From positions 992,001-1,056,000 of the forward strand of contig NZ_OY764209.1 in the NCBI RefSeq assembly GCF_963668165.1: a DNA stretch of 64,000 bases, in the 5' to 3' direction. The notes below the pieces were generated by a model. The model worked only from the letters and a program-made list of their open reading frames with translations, was not told the DNA's origin and made no database searches. The translations under genes and the position numbers were made by a program. Shown in pieces: positions 25,825 to 33,774 of this stretch (positions are counted from its first letter, which is position 1; each line of letters opens with the position of its first letter). Origin of the DNA: Marispirochaeta sp. Lineage in GTDB: Bacteria; Spirochaetota; Spirochaetia; JC444; Marispirochaetaceae.

Positions 25825-25840
25825 ATTACAAAATTGTAAT
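25825..25840. promoter_or_regulatory. Perfect palindrome upstream of the HtrA gene
   Basis: ATTACAA-AA-TTGTAAT is a perfect 7-2-7 inverted repeat, 79 bases before the HtrA start. It is typical in size for a dimeric regulator's operator. The regulator is unknown. Confidence 0.45.
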
Positions 25841-25918
25841 CCTCCTGTAAGGAAACAGTAATCAGGGTCCTGTATTGTATGTATGAAAGAAAAGAAATGC
25901 AGCAAGGAGGAATCCTGT

Positions 25919-27382
25919 ATGAAACGTAAACTTTTCTCAATTATAACTATCCTGTTTTTTACACTGGGAATGACCGCCACCGCCTTCGGGCAGACAGAAG
26001 GGTATTCCCGGGCTCTGTATAGTCCAGGAAACAGCACAAATCAGAGTCTCAGGGGCCTGCAAAACGACTTTCGCAAGGTTGCCCAGGCAGCGCTTCCGGT
26101 AGTCGTATCCCTTGATGTTGTGGATGTTGTTGAGCAGCAGGTACGCAATCCCAAGTCGCCTTTTGATTTTTTCTTTGGCAATCCGAATAATCGGAACAAC
26201 CAGGAGAAGGAGCCGGAAACACGGGAGTTTCGACAGCAGGGTCTCGGTTCCGGGGTTATCGTTCAGAAGACAGGGCGAACGGTATATGTGCTGACAAACC
26301 ACCATGTGGCCGGTACTGCCGATGAGATCACCATTAACCTCTACGACGGACGCAGTTTTTCCGGTACCCTTGTGGGCAGTGATTCCCGTAAAGACCTGGC
26401 ACTGGTCAAGTTCGAGACTGCGGAAAATATTCCCGTCGCGAAACTCGGGGATTCGGACCAAAGCCAGGTTGGGGATATAGTATTCGCCGTCGGCAATCCC
26501 CTGGGATTCGAATCCACCTTTACCTACGGGATCATCAGTGCTGTGGGACGAACCGGCGGTCCCGGCGTGGAGGGCAATCTGACTGATTACATCCAGACCG
26601 ACGCAGCCATCAACCGCGGAAACTCCGGAGGAGCCCTGGTTAATATTGATGGTGATGTGATCGGCATCAATACCTGGATTGCATCCCAGACCGGCGGGAA
26701 TATCGGAATAGGTTTTTCGATACCCATAAACAACGCGAAAAAGACCATACAGGACCTGATCGAATCGGGAGAAGTCCAGTATGGCTGGCTTGGCATCTCC
26801 ATGGGAGATCCTTCGGAGAATATTGCCCGGGATATGGGCTTTAACGGACAGAAGGGCTCCTTTGTCTTTAACGTTTACAAGGACTCCCCTGCCATGAAGG
26901 GCGGAATTCGCCCCGGAGACCTGATAACCTCCATTGACGGCAAACGCGTCAACAGCAGCGACAAACTGCTGCAGGAGGTCGCCGCCCTCGAGCCGGGCAG
27001 GACCTACAGCTTTGGTCTTATACGGGATGGCTCGGCGCAAACCGTACGGGTACGCATTGCCACGCGGGCGCCGGAAGACGCAATCAGATCGAATGTAGCA
27101 AATCTGTGGCCGGGCATGACGGTAGTCGGTATAACCGATGAAATCCGGGACCGTCTGGACCTGCCCAGGAATATGGGTAATGTCATGGTTGGTGCCGTAG
27201 AGCAGGGGTCTCCCGCCTACAATGCCGGTTTCAGATCCGGCGACATAATCAAGGAGATCAATCGAACCCGGATTGAATCTTCTCGTGACTTCTATCGTGT
27301 TTTCAATGCTGAGGAGAGTGATGAGCTTATCTTTAAGGTGAATCGTCAAGGAAACGACATGATCCTCGGCCTTGTAAGGTGA
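25919..27382 (+). CDS. HtrA/Do-family periplasmic serine protease
   Basis: The start at 25919 is set by AAGGAGG at 25904-25910. The 487-residue product has a signal peptide (cleaved after AFG), a trypsin-like domain with the full triad (His in LTNHHVAG, Asp in RKDLALVKF, Ser in NRGNSGGALVN), and two PDZ domains (GWLGISMG onward, and VGITDEIRDRL onward). Do proteases refold or degrade damaged envelope proteins and are stress-induced. A palindrome upstream may regulate it, and a strong terminator follows. Confidence 0.94.
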   Translation: MKRKLFSIITILFFTLGMTATAFGQTEGYSRALYSPGNSTNQSLRGLQNDFRKVAQAALPVVVSLDVVDVVEQQVRNPKSPFDFFFGNPNNRNNQEKEPETREFRQQGLGSGVIVQKTGRTVYVLTNHHVAGTADEITINLYDGRSFSGTLVGSDSRKDLALVKFETAENIPVAKLGDSDQSQVGDIVFAVGNPLGFESTFTYGIISAVGRTGGPGVEGNLTDYIQTDAAINRGNSGGALVNIDGDVIGINTWIASQTGGNIGIGFSIPINNAKKTIQDLIESGEVQYGWLGISMGDPSENIARDMGFNGQKGSFVFNVYKDSPAMKGGIRPGDLITSIDGKRVNSSDKLLQEVAALEPGRTYSFGLIRDGSAQTVRVRIATRAPEDAIRSNVANLWPGMTVVGITDEIRDRLDLPRNMGNVMVGAVEQGSPAYNAGFRSGDIIKEINRTRIESSRDFYRVFNAEESDELIFKVNRQGNDMILGLVR

Positions 27383-27416
27383 CGCGTTGCGTCATACAAT
27401 GTTCCCTTCCTTCGTT

Positions 27417-27445
27417 CCCCCGGCCCCTCAAGGCCGGGGGTTTTT
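27417..27445 (+). terminator. Intrinsic terminator after the HtrA gene
   Basis: CCCCCGGCC (27417-27425) pairs perfectly with GGCCGGGGG (27432-27440), with a six-base loop and a T5 tail. Confidence 0.9.
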
Positions 27446-27516
27446 GTTTATACTTTCCATGCGCGGGATTTGATGGAAGCCGGAAAAACAGGTACTATGT
27501 AGACAGAGGCACAACC

Positions 27517-28149
27517 ATGGCAGCGTCAGAAAATAATTTCAGGGACTCGGAATCTGGAGACCTCTACCAAAGGTCCCTGGAGGGACATTTTCTAATATCA
27601 GAAACCGAACTTACGGATCCCAATTTTATTCAGACAGTTGTTTATCTGGTCGAGCACAATGAAAACGGCGCTCTGGGTTTTATTGTAAACCGCAAGAGCG
27701 AAACAGCTCTGAAAGACGTTCTCCCTGATTTTACCGACAATCCGGCCGGTGATCTTGAGGTCTACCTGGGCGGTCCGGTTGAGCAGATGTTTCTTTTTAC
27801 CCTCCACTCCGGATTACCGGGAGATAAGCGTTCGGATGCCGCGAGTTCCGCCCTGCAGGGAGTGATCCTGGAACCCGACTTTGAACTTATACGCCGCTTT
27901 TTAATAGACCAGTGGCCGGACCTGAACCCGGAACACCGGCCTGAGATCCGGTTTTACGCCGGGTATGCGGGCTGGGCGCCTGGACAACTGGAGAATGAGC
28001 TTCGTCATGGCGCATGGGTTGTTATACCCGCGACCCCGGGGATTGTTTTTGCCCCGGAACCGGAAGAATCCTGGCGCAATGCTTTACGCAAAAAGGGCGG
28101 AATCTATTGGGTAGTTGCGGAAACCGGTTTCAAACCCTCACTGAACTGA
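27517..28149 (+). CDS. YqgE/AlgH family protein
   Basis: I chose ATG 27517 because the frame upstream runs through the HtrA terminator. The 210-residue product matches the YqgE/AlgH (DUF179) fold: GHFLISETELTDPNFIQTVV, NENGALGFIVNRKS, VYLGGPVEQMFLFTLHS and FYAGYAGWAPGQLENEL. The family's biochemical role is unclear despite early naming as an alginate regulator. It converges with the MATE gene, ending five bases from it. Confidence 0.9.
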   Translation: MAASENNFRDSESGDLYQRSLEGHFLISETELTDPNFIQTVVYLVEHNENGALGFIVNRKSETALKDVLPDFTDNPAGDLEVYLGGPVEQMFLFTLHSGLPGDKRSDAASSALQGVILEPDFELIRRFLIDQWPDLNPEHRPEIRFYAGYAGWAPGQLENELRHGAWVVIPATPGIVFAPEPEESWRNALRKKGGIYWVVAETGFKPSLN

Positions 28150-28154
28150 ACCAT

Positions 28155-29540
28155 CTATCTCTCCGTTGGACCGGAATCCTCTTCCCGCTCGCTGAGCATT
28201 CGTTTTGTCCTGACGAAGAGAAGAAGCCCCACACCGAAGGCCAGCAGAAATCCCGCAGGCTGAGCAGCGACGACCCCGGCCACCCCGAATATCCGCGGGA
28301 GGATCAGCACCAGAGGGATCAGGAAGAGTCCCTGCTGTCCTGCGGCCAGAAGCAGGGCCGAGGTTCCGTCGCCGAGAGCCTGGAAAACGCCCCCGAACAT
28401 CAGGACCAAACCGGTCGGCACCAGGACCACAGCGGTCAGACGCAGGGCGAGGGTACCGATTTCGCGCACTGTCTGGTTCCGGGAGGCGAAGATCGAAATA
28501 ATTCCGGGAGCGAAGAAATAGAAAATCACTCCCGCGACCGTACAAAAAGCAACAGTAGTAACCAGAACCTTCCTGAGGGTCTCCCGCACCCTGGGAATGT
28601 TTCCGGCGCCGAAGTTGTAGCCCACCAGCGGCTGAAGCCCCTGGGCGACGCCCATCAGACTCATCAGCAACAGCATGAACAAGCGGAAGACGATGCTCGT
28701 CGCAGCAATTGCCGCATCACCGTACTCACCGGCCGCATTGTTCAGAAAACTCAAGGAAATGCTTCCCAACACCTGACGCACGAACGTAGGGACTCCGAGA
28801 GCCATCATGGGTCCGCAAATCGCCGGTATAGGCCGAAAGTGCACAACCGAAAGCGGGTGCAGCGCCCCGTTGCCGCGCAGGTAGTAACTCAGCAGATAAA
28901 AACAGCCGATCCCCTGGGAGATAACCGTCGCCACCGCCGCACCGGCAAGACCCATGTCCAGAAGAAAGATAAAGATCGGATCAAGAACAATATTGAGCAC
29001 CGCTCCGAGAATCTGTCCGGTACTGCTGTGCAGGGAGGCTCCTTCTGCGCGCAGCAGGTTGTTCAGACACATGCTGAGCACCTGAAACACCGATCCGCCA
29101 ATGATTATTCTGCCATAGAGAACGGCCGACTCCAGAATCGATTCGGTTGCTCCAAAGAGCGTCAGAATCGACCGCATATAGATCAGTCCGAACAGGGAAA
29201 ATAGGATCCCGAGAATCAAGGCCGAGTAGAGGGCCGTCGATCCGGTCCGTTCGGCGGCTTCATGATCCTCCTCGCCCAGCCTGCGGCTGATTACGCTCGC
29301 TGCACCGACACCAAAGGTCAGACCGATCGCCCCGACCAGCTGAAACATTGGAAAGACAATGCCCGTGGCGGCGATAGCTGCCGTATCGTTCATCAAACTC
29401 ACGAAGAGGGTGTCCACTACATTGTAGAGAGACATAACCAGCATACCGGCCACCGCCGGCGCGGAAAGCGTGAAGAGCGCCCGCCCGACATCACCCCGGG
29501 CCATCATCTCTATTTTCGCATTTGCGTAGCCCTTAGACAT
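28155..29540 (-). CDS. MATE-family efflux transporter
   Basis: A 461-residue membrane protein with about twelve helices in two repeats. Family marks include LSAPAVAGMLVMSLYNVVDT, the GAIGLTFGVGAASVISRRLG segment and VGYNFGAGNIPRVRETL. MATE proteins export drugs or metabolites using H+ or Na+ gradients. The start at 29540 has GGAG six bases upstream; a GTG at 29552 is the other option. It starts 19 bases after the MarR gene and should be controlled by it. Confidence 0.92.
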   Translation of the reverse strand: MSKGYANAKIEMMARGDVGRALFTLSAPAVAGMLVMSLYNVVDTLFVSLMNDTAAIAATGIVFPMFQLVGAIGLTFGVGAASVISRRLGEEDHEAAERTGSTALYSALILGILFSLFGLIYMRSILTLFGATESILESAVLYGRIIIGGSVFQVLSMCLNNLLRAEGASLHSSTGQILGAVLNIVLDPIFIFLLDMGLAGAAVATVISQGIGCFYLLSYYLRGNGALHPLSVVHFRPIPAICGPMMALGVPTFVRQVLGSISLSFLNNAAGEYGDAAIAATSIVFRLFMLLLMSLMGVAQGLQPLVGYNFGAGNIPRVRETLRKVLVTTVAFCTVAGVIFYFFAPGIISIFASRNQTVREIGTLALRLTAVVLVPTGLVLMFGGVFQALGDGTSALLLAAGQQGLFLIPLVLILPRIFGVAGVVAAQPAGFLLAFGVGLLLFVRTKRMLSEREEDSGPTER

Positions 29541-29559
29541 TCGCCACTCCACTTTGCAT

Positions 29560-30015
29560 TCAGTACAGCTTCGATTCTTTTTTTCGAATCAATTCCGCCA
29601 GGGTGAAAAGCTCTTCGATAACCCTTTCTATCCGCTCCTGTTCATCCGGAGAAAGATTCCCTAACTGCTCCGCTAAATAGGCATCCATGCGCAGTTGATC
29701 CTTCTCGACCAGGGCTTTCCCCTTCGCGCTGAGTGAAACCAGGCTTTGCCGCCGGTCCCGGGGATTCTGTTCACGCTGAATAAGGCCCTGCTCAATAAGC
29801 GCATCGGCTACCGTGGTAAAACTTCCTCGCTCAAGACCGAGATACTCACTGACTGCTCCCATTGTATCGCTTCCATGATGGTAGAGAATCATCAGGGTTT
29901 TAAACTGACTCCGGCCAATCGAGGTGAGGACAGGATCATGCAGGAAATCGAGCAGTAGTTTCCGCCGGAACAGATGGAAAGAGGACATGAACTGCCATAC
30001 ATGACAAGCATTCAT
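29560..30015 (-). CDS. MarR-family transcriptional regulator
   Basis: A 151-residue winged-helix protein with ATG 30015 set by CAGGAGTG (complement of 30021-30028). Family features are the helix SQFKTLMILYHHGSDTMGAV, the recognition segment LGLERGSFTTVADALIEQGL and the wing IQREQNPRDRRQSLVSLSAKG (D-x-R-x-R motif). It is the first gene of a two-gene unit with the MATE pump. A perfect palindrome just upstream is probably its operator. Confidence 0.9.
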   Translation of the reverse strand: MNACHVWQFMSSFHLFRRKLLLDFLHDPVLTSIGRSQFKTLMILYHHGSDTMGAVSEYLGLERGSFTTVADALIEQGLIQREQNPRDRRQSLVSLSAKGKALVEKDQLRMDAYLAEQLGNLSPDEQERIERVIEELFTLAELIRKKESKLY

Positions 30016-30037
30016 GGGGACACTCCTGAAGCTTAGT

Positions 30038-30054
30038 TTTCTAACTATTAGAAA
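30038..30054. promoter_or_regulatory. Palindromic operator of the MarR-MATE unit
   Basis: TTTCTAA-CTA-TTAGAAA is a perfect 7-3-7 inverted repeat 23 bases before the MarR start, the usual position and size for MarR self-repression. Confidence 0.6.
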
Positions 30055-30084
30055 TATAAACAATCCTCTGAAATGTCAAGGAAT

Positions 30085-30110
30085 AAAAAACCCGCCGCAT
30101 TCGCGGCGGG
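30085..30110 (-). terminator. Intrinsic terminator after the Hsp20 gene
   Basis: CCCGCCGC and GCGGCGGG form a perfect eight-base stem with a four-base loop; on the minus strand it is followed by six Ts (complement of 30085-30090). Confidence 0.9.
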
Positions 30111-30139
30111 CAACATTCTCCCGTATCCCTTTGGATAGC

Positions 30140-30565
30140 TTAGCCGATCTTTATCTGCCGAGGTTTGGCCTCAGGCCGCTTTTCCATGGTAAGCGTCAGA
30201 ATACCGTTGCTGAAGCTTCCGCTGATTTTTTCATTGTCCACATCCTTGGGCAGTACGAAACTGCGGCTGAACACCAGAGACTTTCTCTCACGCACCAGAT
30301 AGTTGACCTCGTCCTGCTCCTTTTTTTCCTCTTTTCCGGAAGAAATGGTCAGCAGGTTATCATCTACCTTTACCTCGACATCATTCTCGCTCAAACCGGG
30401 AATTTCTGCCTCCAACAGGTAGCGGTCTTCCTCTTCGCGAACATCTACACGGGGCGAATAGAGCCCATCCTGAGGCAGGTCCTCAAAGAAGTTGTTAAAC
30501 AGTCGGTCCATATCGTTCCACAGACTTACATTGCGGGGTCTGGCATGGTGTACAATAGCTCTCAT
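30140..30565 (-). CDS. Small heat-shock protein, Hsp20 family
   Basis: A 141-residue protein with an alpha-crystallin domain (about residues 35-135): VDVREEEDRYLLEAEIPGLS, then VKVDDNLLTISSGKEE, ending in the SFSNGILTLTMEKRPEAK strand with the conserved G-x-L-T-L motif. Such proteins hold unfolding proteins in large oligomers. It has a strong ribosome site and its own terminator. The only good promoter upstream is of the -24/-12 sigma-54 type. Confidence 0.93.
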   Translation of the reverse strand: MRAIVHHARPRNVSLWNDMDRLFNNFFEDLPQDGLYSPRVDVREEEDRYLLEAEIPGLSENDVEVKVDDNLLTISSGKEEKKEQDEVNYLVRERKSLVFSRSFVLPKDVDNEKISGSFSNGILTLTMEKRPEAKPRQIKIG

Positions 30566-30615
30566 AGATATCTCCTCCTCTTCCCAGCGGGAAGTAATGA
30601 TTTATACAATATAAT

Positions 30616-30633
30616 ATGCAATATGTATGCCAA
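30616..30633 (-). promoter_or_regulatory. Sigma-54 type (-24/-12) promoter of the Hsp20 gene
   Basis: The minus strand reads TTGGCATACATATTGCAT. The GG and GC pairs are exactly 12 bases apart as in TGGCAC-N5-TTGCW; the only core mismatch is T for C at the sixth base. Expected start is near 30606, giving a leader of about 40 bases. The activator is not identified. Confidence 0.6.
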
Positions 30634-30846
30634 CTACATTAAAACCTTACTGTATAAATAATTAACAATTTTCAGATTCGTATTTGTTATGCACTTTTTA
30701 CAGAAATGTATCATAACAACACAACAAGAATTATTTTGACCCAAAGTCGGTCTTTCTGACACACGATCCTTTATTTGACAGGACTCCGGTGTTTCATCCC
30801 GCTACCGCTTGATTCACCGGAGCTGGGACGCTACACTACTACTCCG

Positions 30847-31374
30847 ATGAGAAACAGACTTATCTGCTGTCTTGGCAATCCCGGCCGGGAATATGCCCGC
30901 ACTCGCCACAACATCGGCTGGATGCTGCTGGATACCTGGCAGCCCTCCCTGGATTTTCGCAGTAAATTCAAGGGAGAATACGCTGTTGTTCATTCTCCAG
31001 CCAAACTGATTGTGCTTCGCCCCCTGACCTACATGAATAAAAGCGGTGAGAGCCTGAGATCCTGTGTTGATTTTTTCTCTATTGATCCTTCAGATATACT
31101 GGTTATTCACGACGATCTGGAGCTAAAGTTTGGAGATATCACGCTTAAGCAGGGTGGTGGCCTGGGAGGACACAACGGCTTAAAATCGATCAGGCAGCAC
31201 CTTGGCACCCCCGATTTTTACCGACTCCGTCTTGGCATCGGACGACCAAATCAGGGCAGCGTCCCGGACTTCGTTCTTTCACGTTTCTCTCAGGAAGAAG
31301 AGGCCGAACTTCCCGACCTGCTCCAGAGGGGCCTTCGGCAGCTTGAAGACTTCATCCGTATGGAGACCCCATGA
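30847..31374 (+). CDS. pth: Peptidyl-tRNA hydrolase
   Basis: A 175-residue enzyme that frees tRNA from stalled peptidyl-tRNA. Active-site residues are visible: His in NPGREYARTRHNIGW, Asn in TYMNKSG, Asp in DDLELKFG and Asn in GGHNGLKSI. The longer frame from 30775 adds 24 residues absent from the family, so ATG 30847 is preferred although no clear ribosome site precedes it. The stop overlaps the start of the HD gene. Confidence 0.93.
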   Translation: MRNRLICCLGNPGREYARTRHNIGWMLLDTWQPSLDFRSKFKGEYAVVHSPAKLIVLRPLTYMNKSGESLRSCVDFFSIDPSDILVIHDDLELKFGDITLKQGGGLGGHNGLKSIRQHLGTPDFYRLRLGIGRPNQGSVPDFVLSRFSQEEEAELPDLLQRGLRQLEDFIRMETP

Positions 31375-31859
31375 ACTACGAATTGTCCCGCAGAATAACA
31401 GCCTACTTCGGCAGAGACGCGAAGCGCATCCACCATGCAATGCAGGTATACGGATTCGCCGAAACAATACTTCTTTCTGAAAACATCACCGGAGACGAAC
31501 GCGAAATTATCGAAACCGCGGCTCTTATCCACGATATAGGAATTCCCGAGGCGGAACGAAAACACGGCTCTTCCGCGGGGAATTTCCAGGAGGCCGAAGG
31601 ACCTCCCATTGCCCGGGCTATTCTCGAAGAGCTGTCATATCCGCCTGCTATAATCGACCGGGTCTGTTTTATCGTTGGTAAGCACCACAGCTATAGCAAG
31701 ATAGACGGCATCGATTTTCAAATACTGGTAGAGGCAGACCTGATCGTCAATATCTTCGGCGATGCCATGTCACAAAAGGCCACGGATACCCTTATAAGCA
31801 AACATTTTGTTACCGCCACCGGGAAAGAGATCGCGGAAGGAATGTATCAGGGGTATTGA
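31371..31859 (+). CDS. HD-domain phosphohydrolase-like protein
   Basis: A 162-residue protein with an HD fold: an early His (RIHHAMQVYGFAE), the HD pair in ALIHDIGIPEAERKHG, a later His pair (GKHHSYSK) and a final Asp (EADLIVNIF). These are the metal ligands of HD hydrolases acting on nucleotides. It is translationally coupled to pth (ATGA). Its 3' end overlaps the lactonase gene by 13 bases, tail to tail. Substrate unknown. Confidence 0.8.
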   Translation: MNYELSRRITAYFGRDAKRIHHAMQVYGFAETILLSENITGDEREIIETAALIHDIGIPEAERKHGSSAGNFQEAEGPPIARAILEELSYPPAIIDRVCFIVGKHHSYSKIDGIDFQILVEADLIVNIFGDAMSQKATDTLISKHFVTATGKEIAEGMYQGY

Positions 31860-32764
31860 GCTCCCGCAACACCAACATAAATAGAATAGACAGCATGGGT
31901 CCCCATTATGAATAGCTGATTTCGCTTTTTCCCTCCAAAGGTAAGGTTAGCGACCACATCGGGGACCAGGATTTTTCCAAGAAGTTCTCCCTGAGGTGAA
32001 TAACAATGCACACCATCAGCCGCACTGCTCCAGACATTTCCGTCGATATCAACCCTGAATCCATCAGCAATTCCCGGATTAACTTCAACGAAGACAGTAT
32101 CCTTTGTTAGTTCGTTTCCGTTTTCTAATTCAAATCGCCGAATATGGTGTGCACCATTTTTATCATGAGTAGCACCAGTATCTGCTATATACAGGTACTT
32201 CTCATCCGGCGAAAAAGCCAAACCATTCGGCATCTGAAAATCATCCGCCACAATCGATAGTTCCTCAGACTCCGGGTCATACCTGAAAACAAAACTTTTG
32301 CCGAGCTCGCTTTGAGTACGTTTTCCTTCATAATCAGATAGAATCCCGTAAGGAGGATCTGTAAACCAGATTGTACCGTCTGATTTTACGACAACATCGT
32401 TCGGAGAATTAAGTTGCTTCCCTTCATAGTTATCAACGAGCACAGTAACCGATCCGTCTATTTCCGTGCGAGTAACCCGCCTGGAAAGATGCTCGCAGCT
32501 TACCAGGCGCCCCTGCCTGTCCCTGGTATTACCATTTGAGTTGTTTGATGGAGAACGAAACACACTTACCCCAAGGCCGTCAATCCAGCGCATCATCCGA
32601 TTGTTGGGGATATCACTCCAAAGATAATAACCACCATCGGAAAAATAGACCGGTCCTTCGCACCACTTCATTCCATCATGAATAAGTTCCAGATCACAAT
32701 TTCCAAGCAGGTAATAACGAAACCTCTCATCGATAATTTCATAATTCCGAATTCGTTCTCCCAT
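31847..32764 (-). CDS. SMP-30/gluconolactonase family protein
   Basis: A 305-residue six-bladed beta-propeller. Family marks include EGPVYFSDGGYYLWSDIPNN (metal Glu), the LNSPNDVVVKSDGTIWFTDP segment (metal Asn), DDFQMPNGLAFSPDEKYLYI and DGFRVDIDGNVWSSAADGVH (metal Asp). It probably opens a sugar lactone. It is the last gene of the binding protein-ATPase-permease operon, 11 bases after the permease, which points to an aldonate, uronate or oxidised sugar as the substrate of the system. Confidence 0.88.
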   Translation of the reverse strand: MGERIRNYEIIDERFRYYLLGNCDLELIHDGMKWCEGPVYFSDGGYYLWSDIPNNRMMRWIDGLGVSVFRSPSNNSNGNTRDRQGRLVSCEHLSRRVTRTEIDGSVTVLVDNYEGKQLNSPNDVVVKSDGTIWFTDPPYGILSDYEGKRTQSELGKSFVFRYDPESEELSIVADDFQMPNGLAFSPDEKYLYIADTGATHDKNGAHHIRRFELENGNELTKDTVFVEVNPGIADGFRVDIDGNVWSSAADGVHCYSPQGELLGKILVPDVVANLTFGGKKRNQLFIMGTHAVYSIYVGVAGAQYP

Positions 32765-32775
32765 TAGTCTCTCCT

Positions 32776-33774
32776 TTATGTACTCTTAAACTGTCGAATC
32801 ACACTATCCAGTAATACAGAAAAGATTATCACCACACCAACAGCGGCTCCTTGCCAAAAGGGAGAAACACCCAGAAGATTCAATCCGTTATTCAGAACCG
32901 TAATAATCGCAATACCGATGAGTGTTCCTATCAGTCCGCCTTTTCCACCCGCAAGACTGGTCCCTCCGATTACAACTGCTGCAATCGCATTAAGTTCGAT
33001 ATTTATTCCCGTATCCGGGTCAACCGCCCCCAATCTCGAGGTAAGAATTAATCCTGAAACAGCACAGAGAAATCCTGTAATCGCATATGTCAACGCAGTG
33101 TAGAAACGGACCCGCACACCAGAAAGATGGGCAGCCTCTTCGTTACTTCCAATCGCGTAGATATATAACCCAACCTTCGTTTGCTTCAGCATAAAATAGG
33201 CCATGATAAATAACGCAACAAATACTATAAGATACAAAGGCACAGATCCGATCTCAGCGTTCCCGAAAAAGCGATACTCTGCAGGGAGCCCAACAAGGGA
33301 ACGTCCATCGGTTAGCAGATATGTTGCTGAGCGGCCTATGGATAAAAATCCAAGGGTAACTATGAATGCAGCCAGGCGAGCGTAAGCCACAAGAAAACCT
33401 TTCATAACACCTACGAGGGTACCAAGAAGCAACATGGCAATAACCCCGGGGATAACACCATACTGCTGCATAACGATCCCGCCAAACATTGCGGCAACTG
33501 CGGCGTTACTTCCGACAGACAGATCTATGCCCCCGGTTAGGATAACGAGCGTTTGACCTATTGCTATTATACCCAGAAACGTTGCCTGCCAAAAAAGATT
33601 CCGAAAATTACGTATGGTAAGAAATCTGGGAGTAAGAATTGTCAATGTAAGACACAGCAGAATAAACGCAATGGTCATTACAATTTCAACTTGAGAAGTA
33701 TATGACAACAGTTTATATGATTTTGCCTTCAGTTTCTGAGTAATTGCAGGCGACCCGTACACAGTCTTTTTCAT
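32776..33774 (-). CDS. Sugar ABC transporter permease, RbsC type (second system)
   Basis: A 332-residue BPD_transp_2 permease with an N-terminal cytoplasmic stretch then eight to ten helices. It has TLVILTGGIDLSVGSNAAVA, GVMKGFLVAYARLAAFIVTL and the coupling region ELNAIAAVVIGGTSLAGGKG. The ATG overlaps the ATPase stop (ATGA). It pairs with the ATPase and binding protein of this operon, and by inference may also contact the ABC-kinase fusion encoded nearby. Confidence 0.92.
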   Translation of the reverse strand: MKKTVYGSPAITQKLKAKSYKLLSYTSQVEIVMTIAFILLCLTLTILTPRFLTIRNFRNLFWQATFLGIIAIGQTLVILTGGIDLSVGSNAAVAAMFGGIVMQQYGVIPGVIAMLLLGTLVGVMKGFLVAYARLAAFIVTLGFLSIGRSATYLLTDGRSLVGLPAEYRFFGNAEIGSVPLYLIVFVALFIMAYFMLKQTKVGLYIYAIGSNEEAAHLSGVRVRFYTALTYAITGFLCAVSGLILTSRLGAVDPDTGINIELNAIAAVVIGGTSLAGGKGGLIGTLIGIAIITVLNNGLNLLGVSPFWQGAAVGVVIIFSVLLDSVIRQFKST

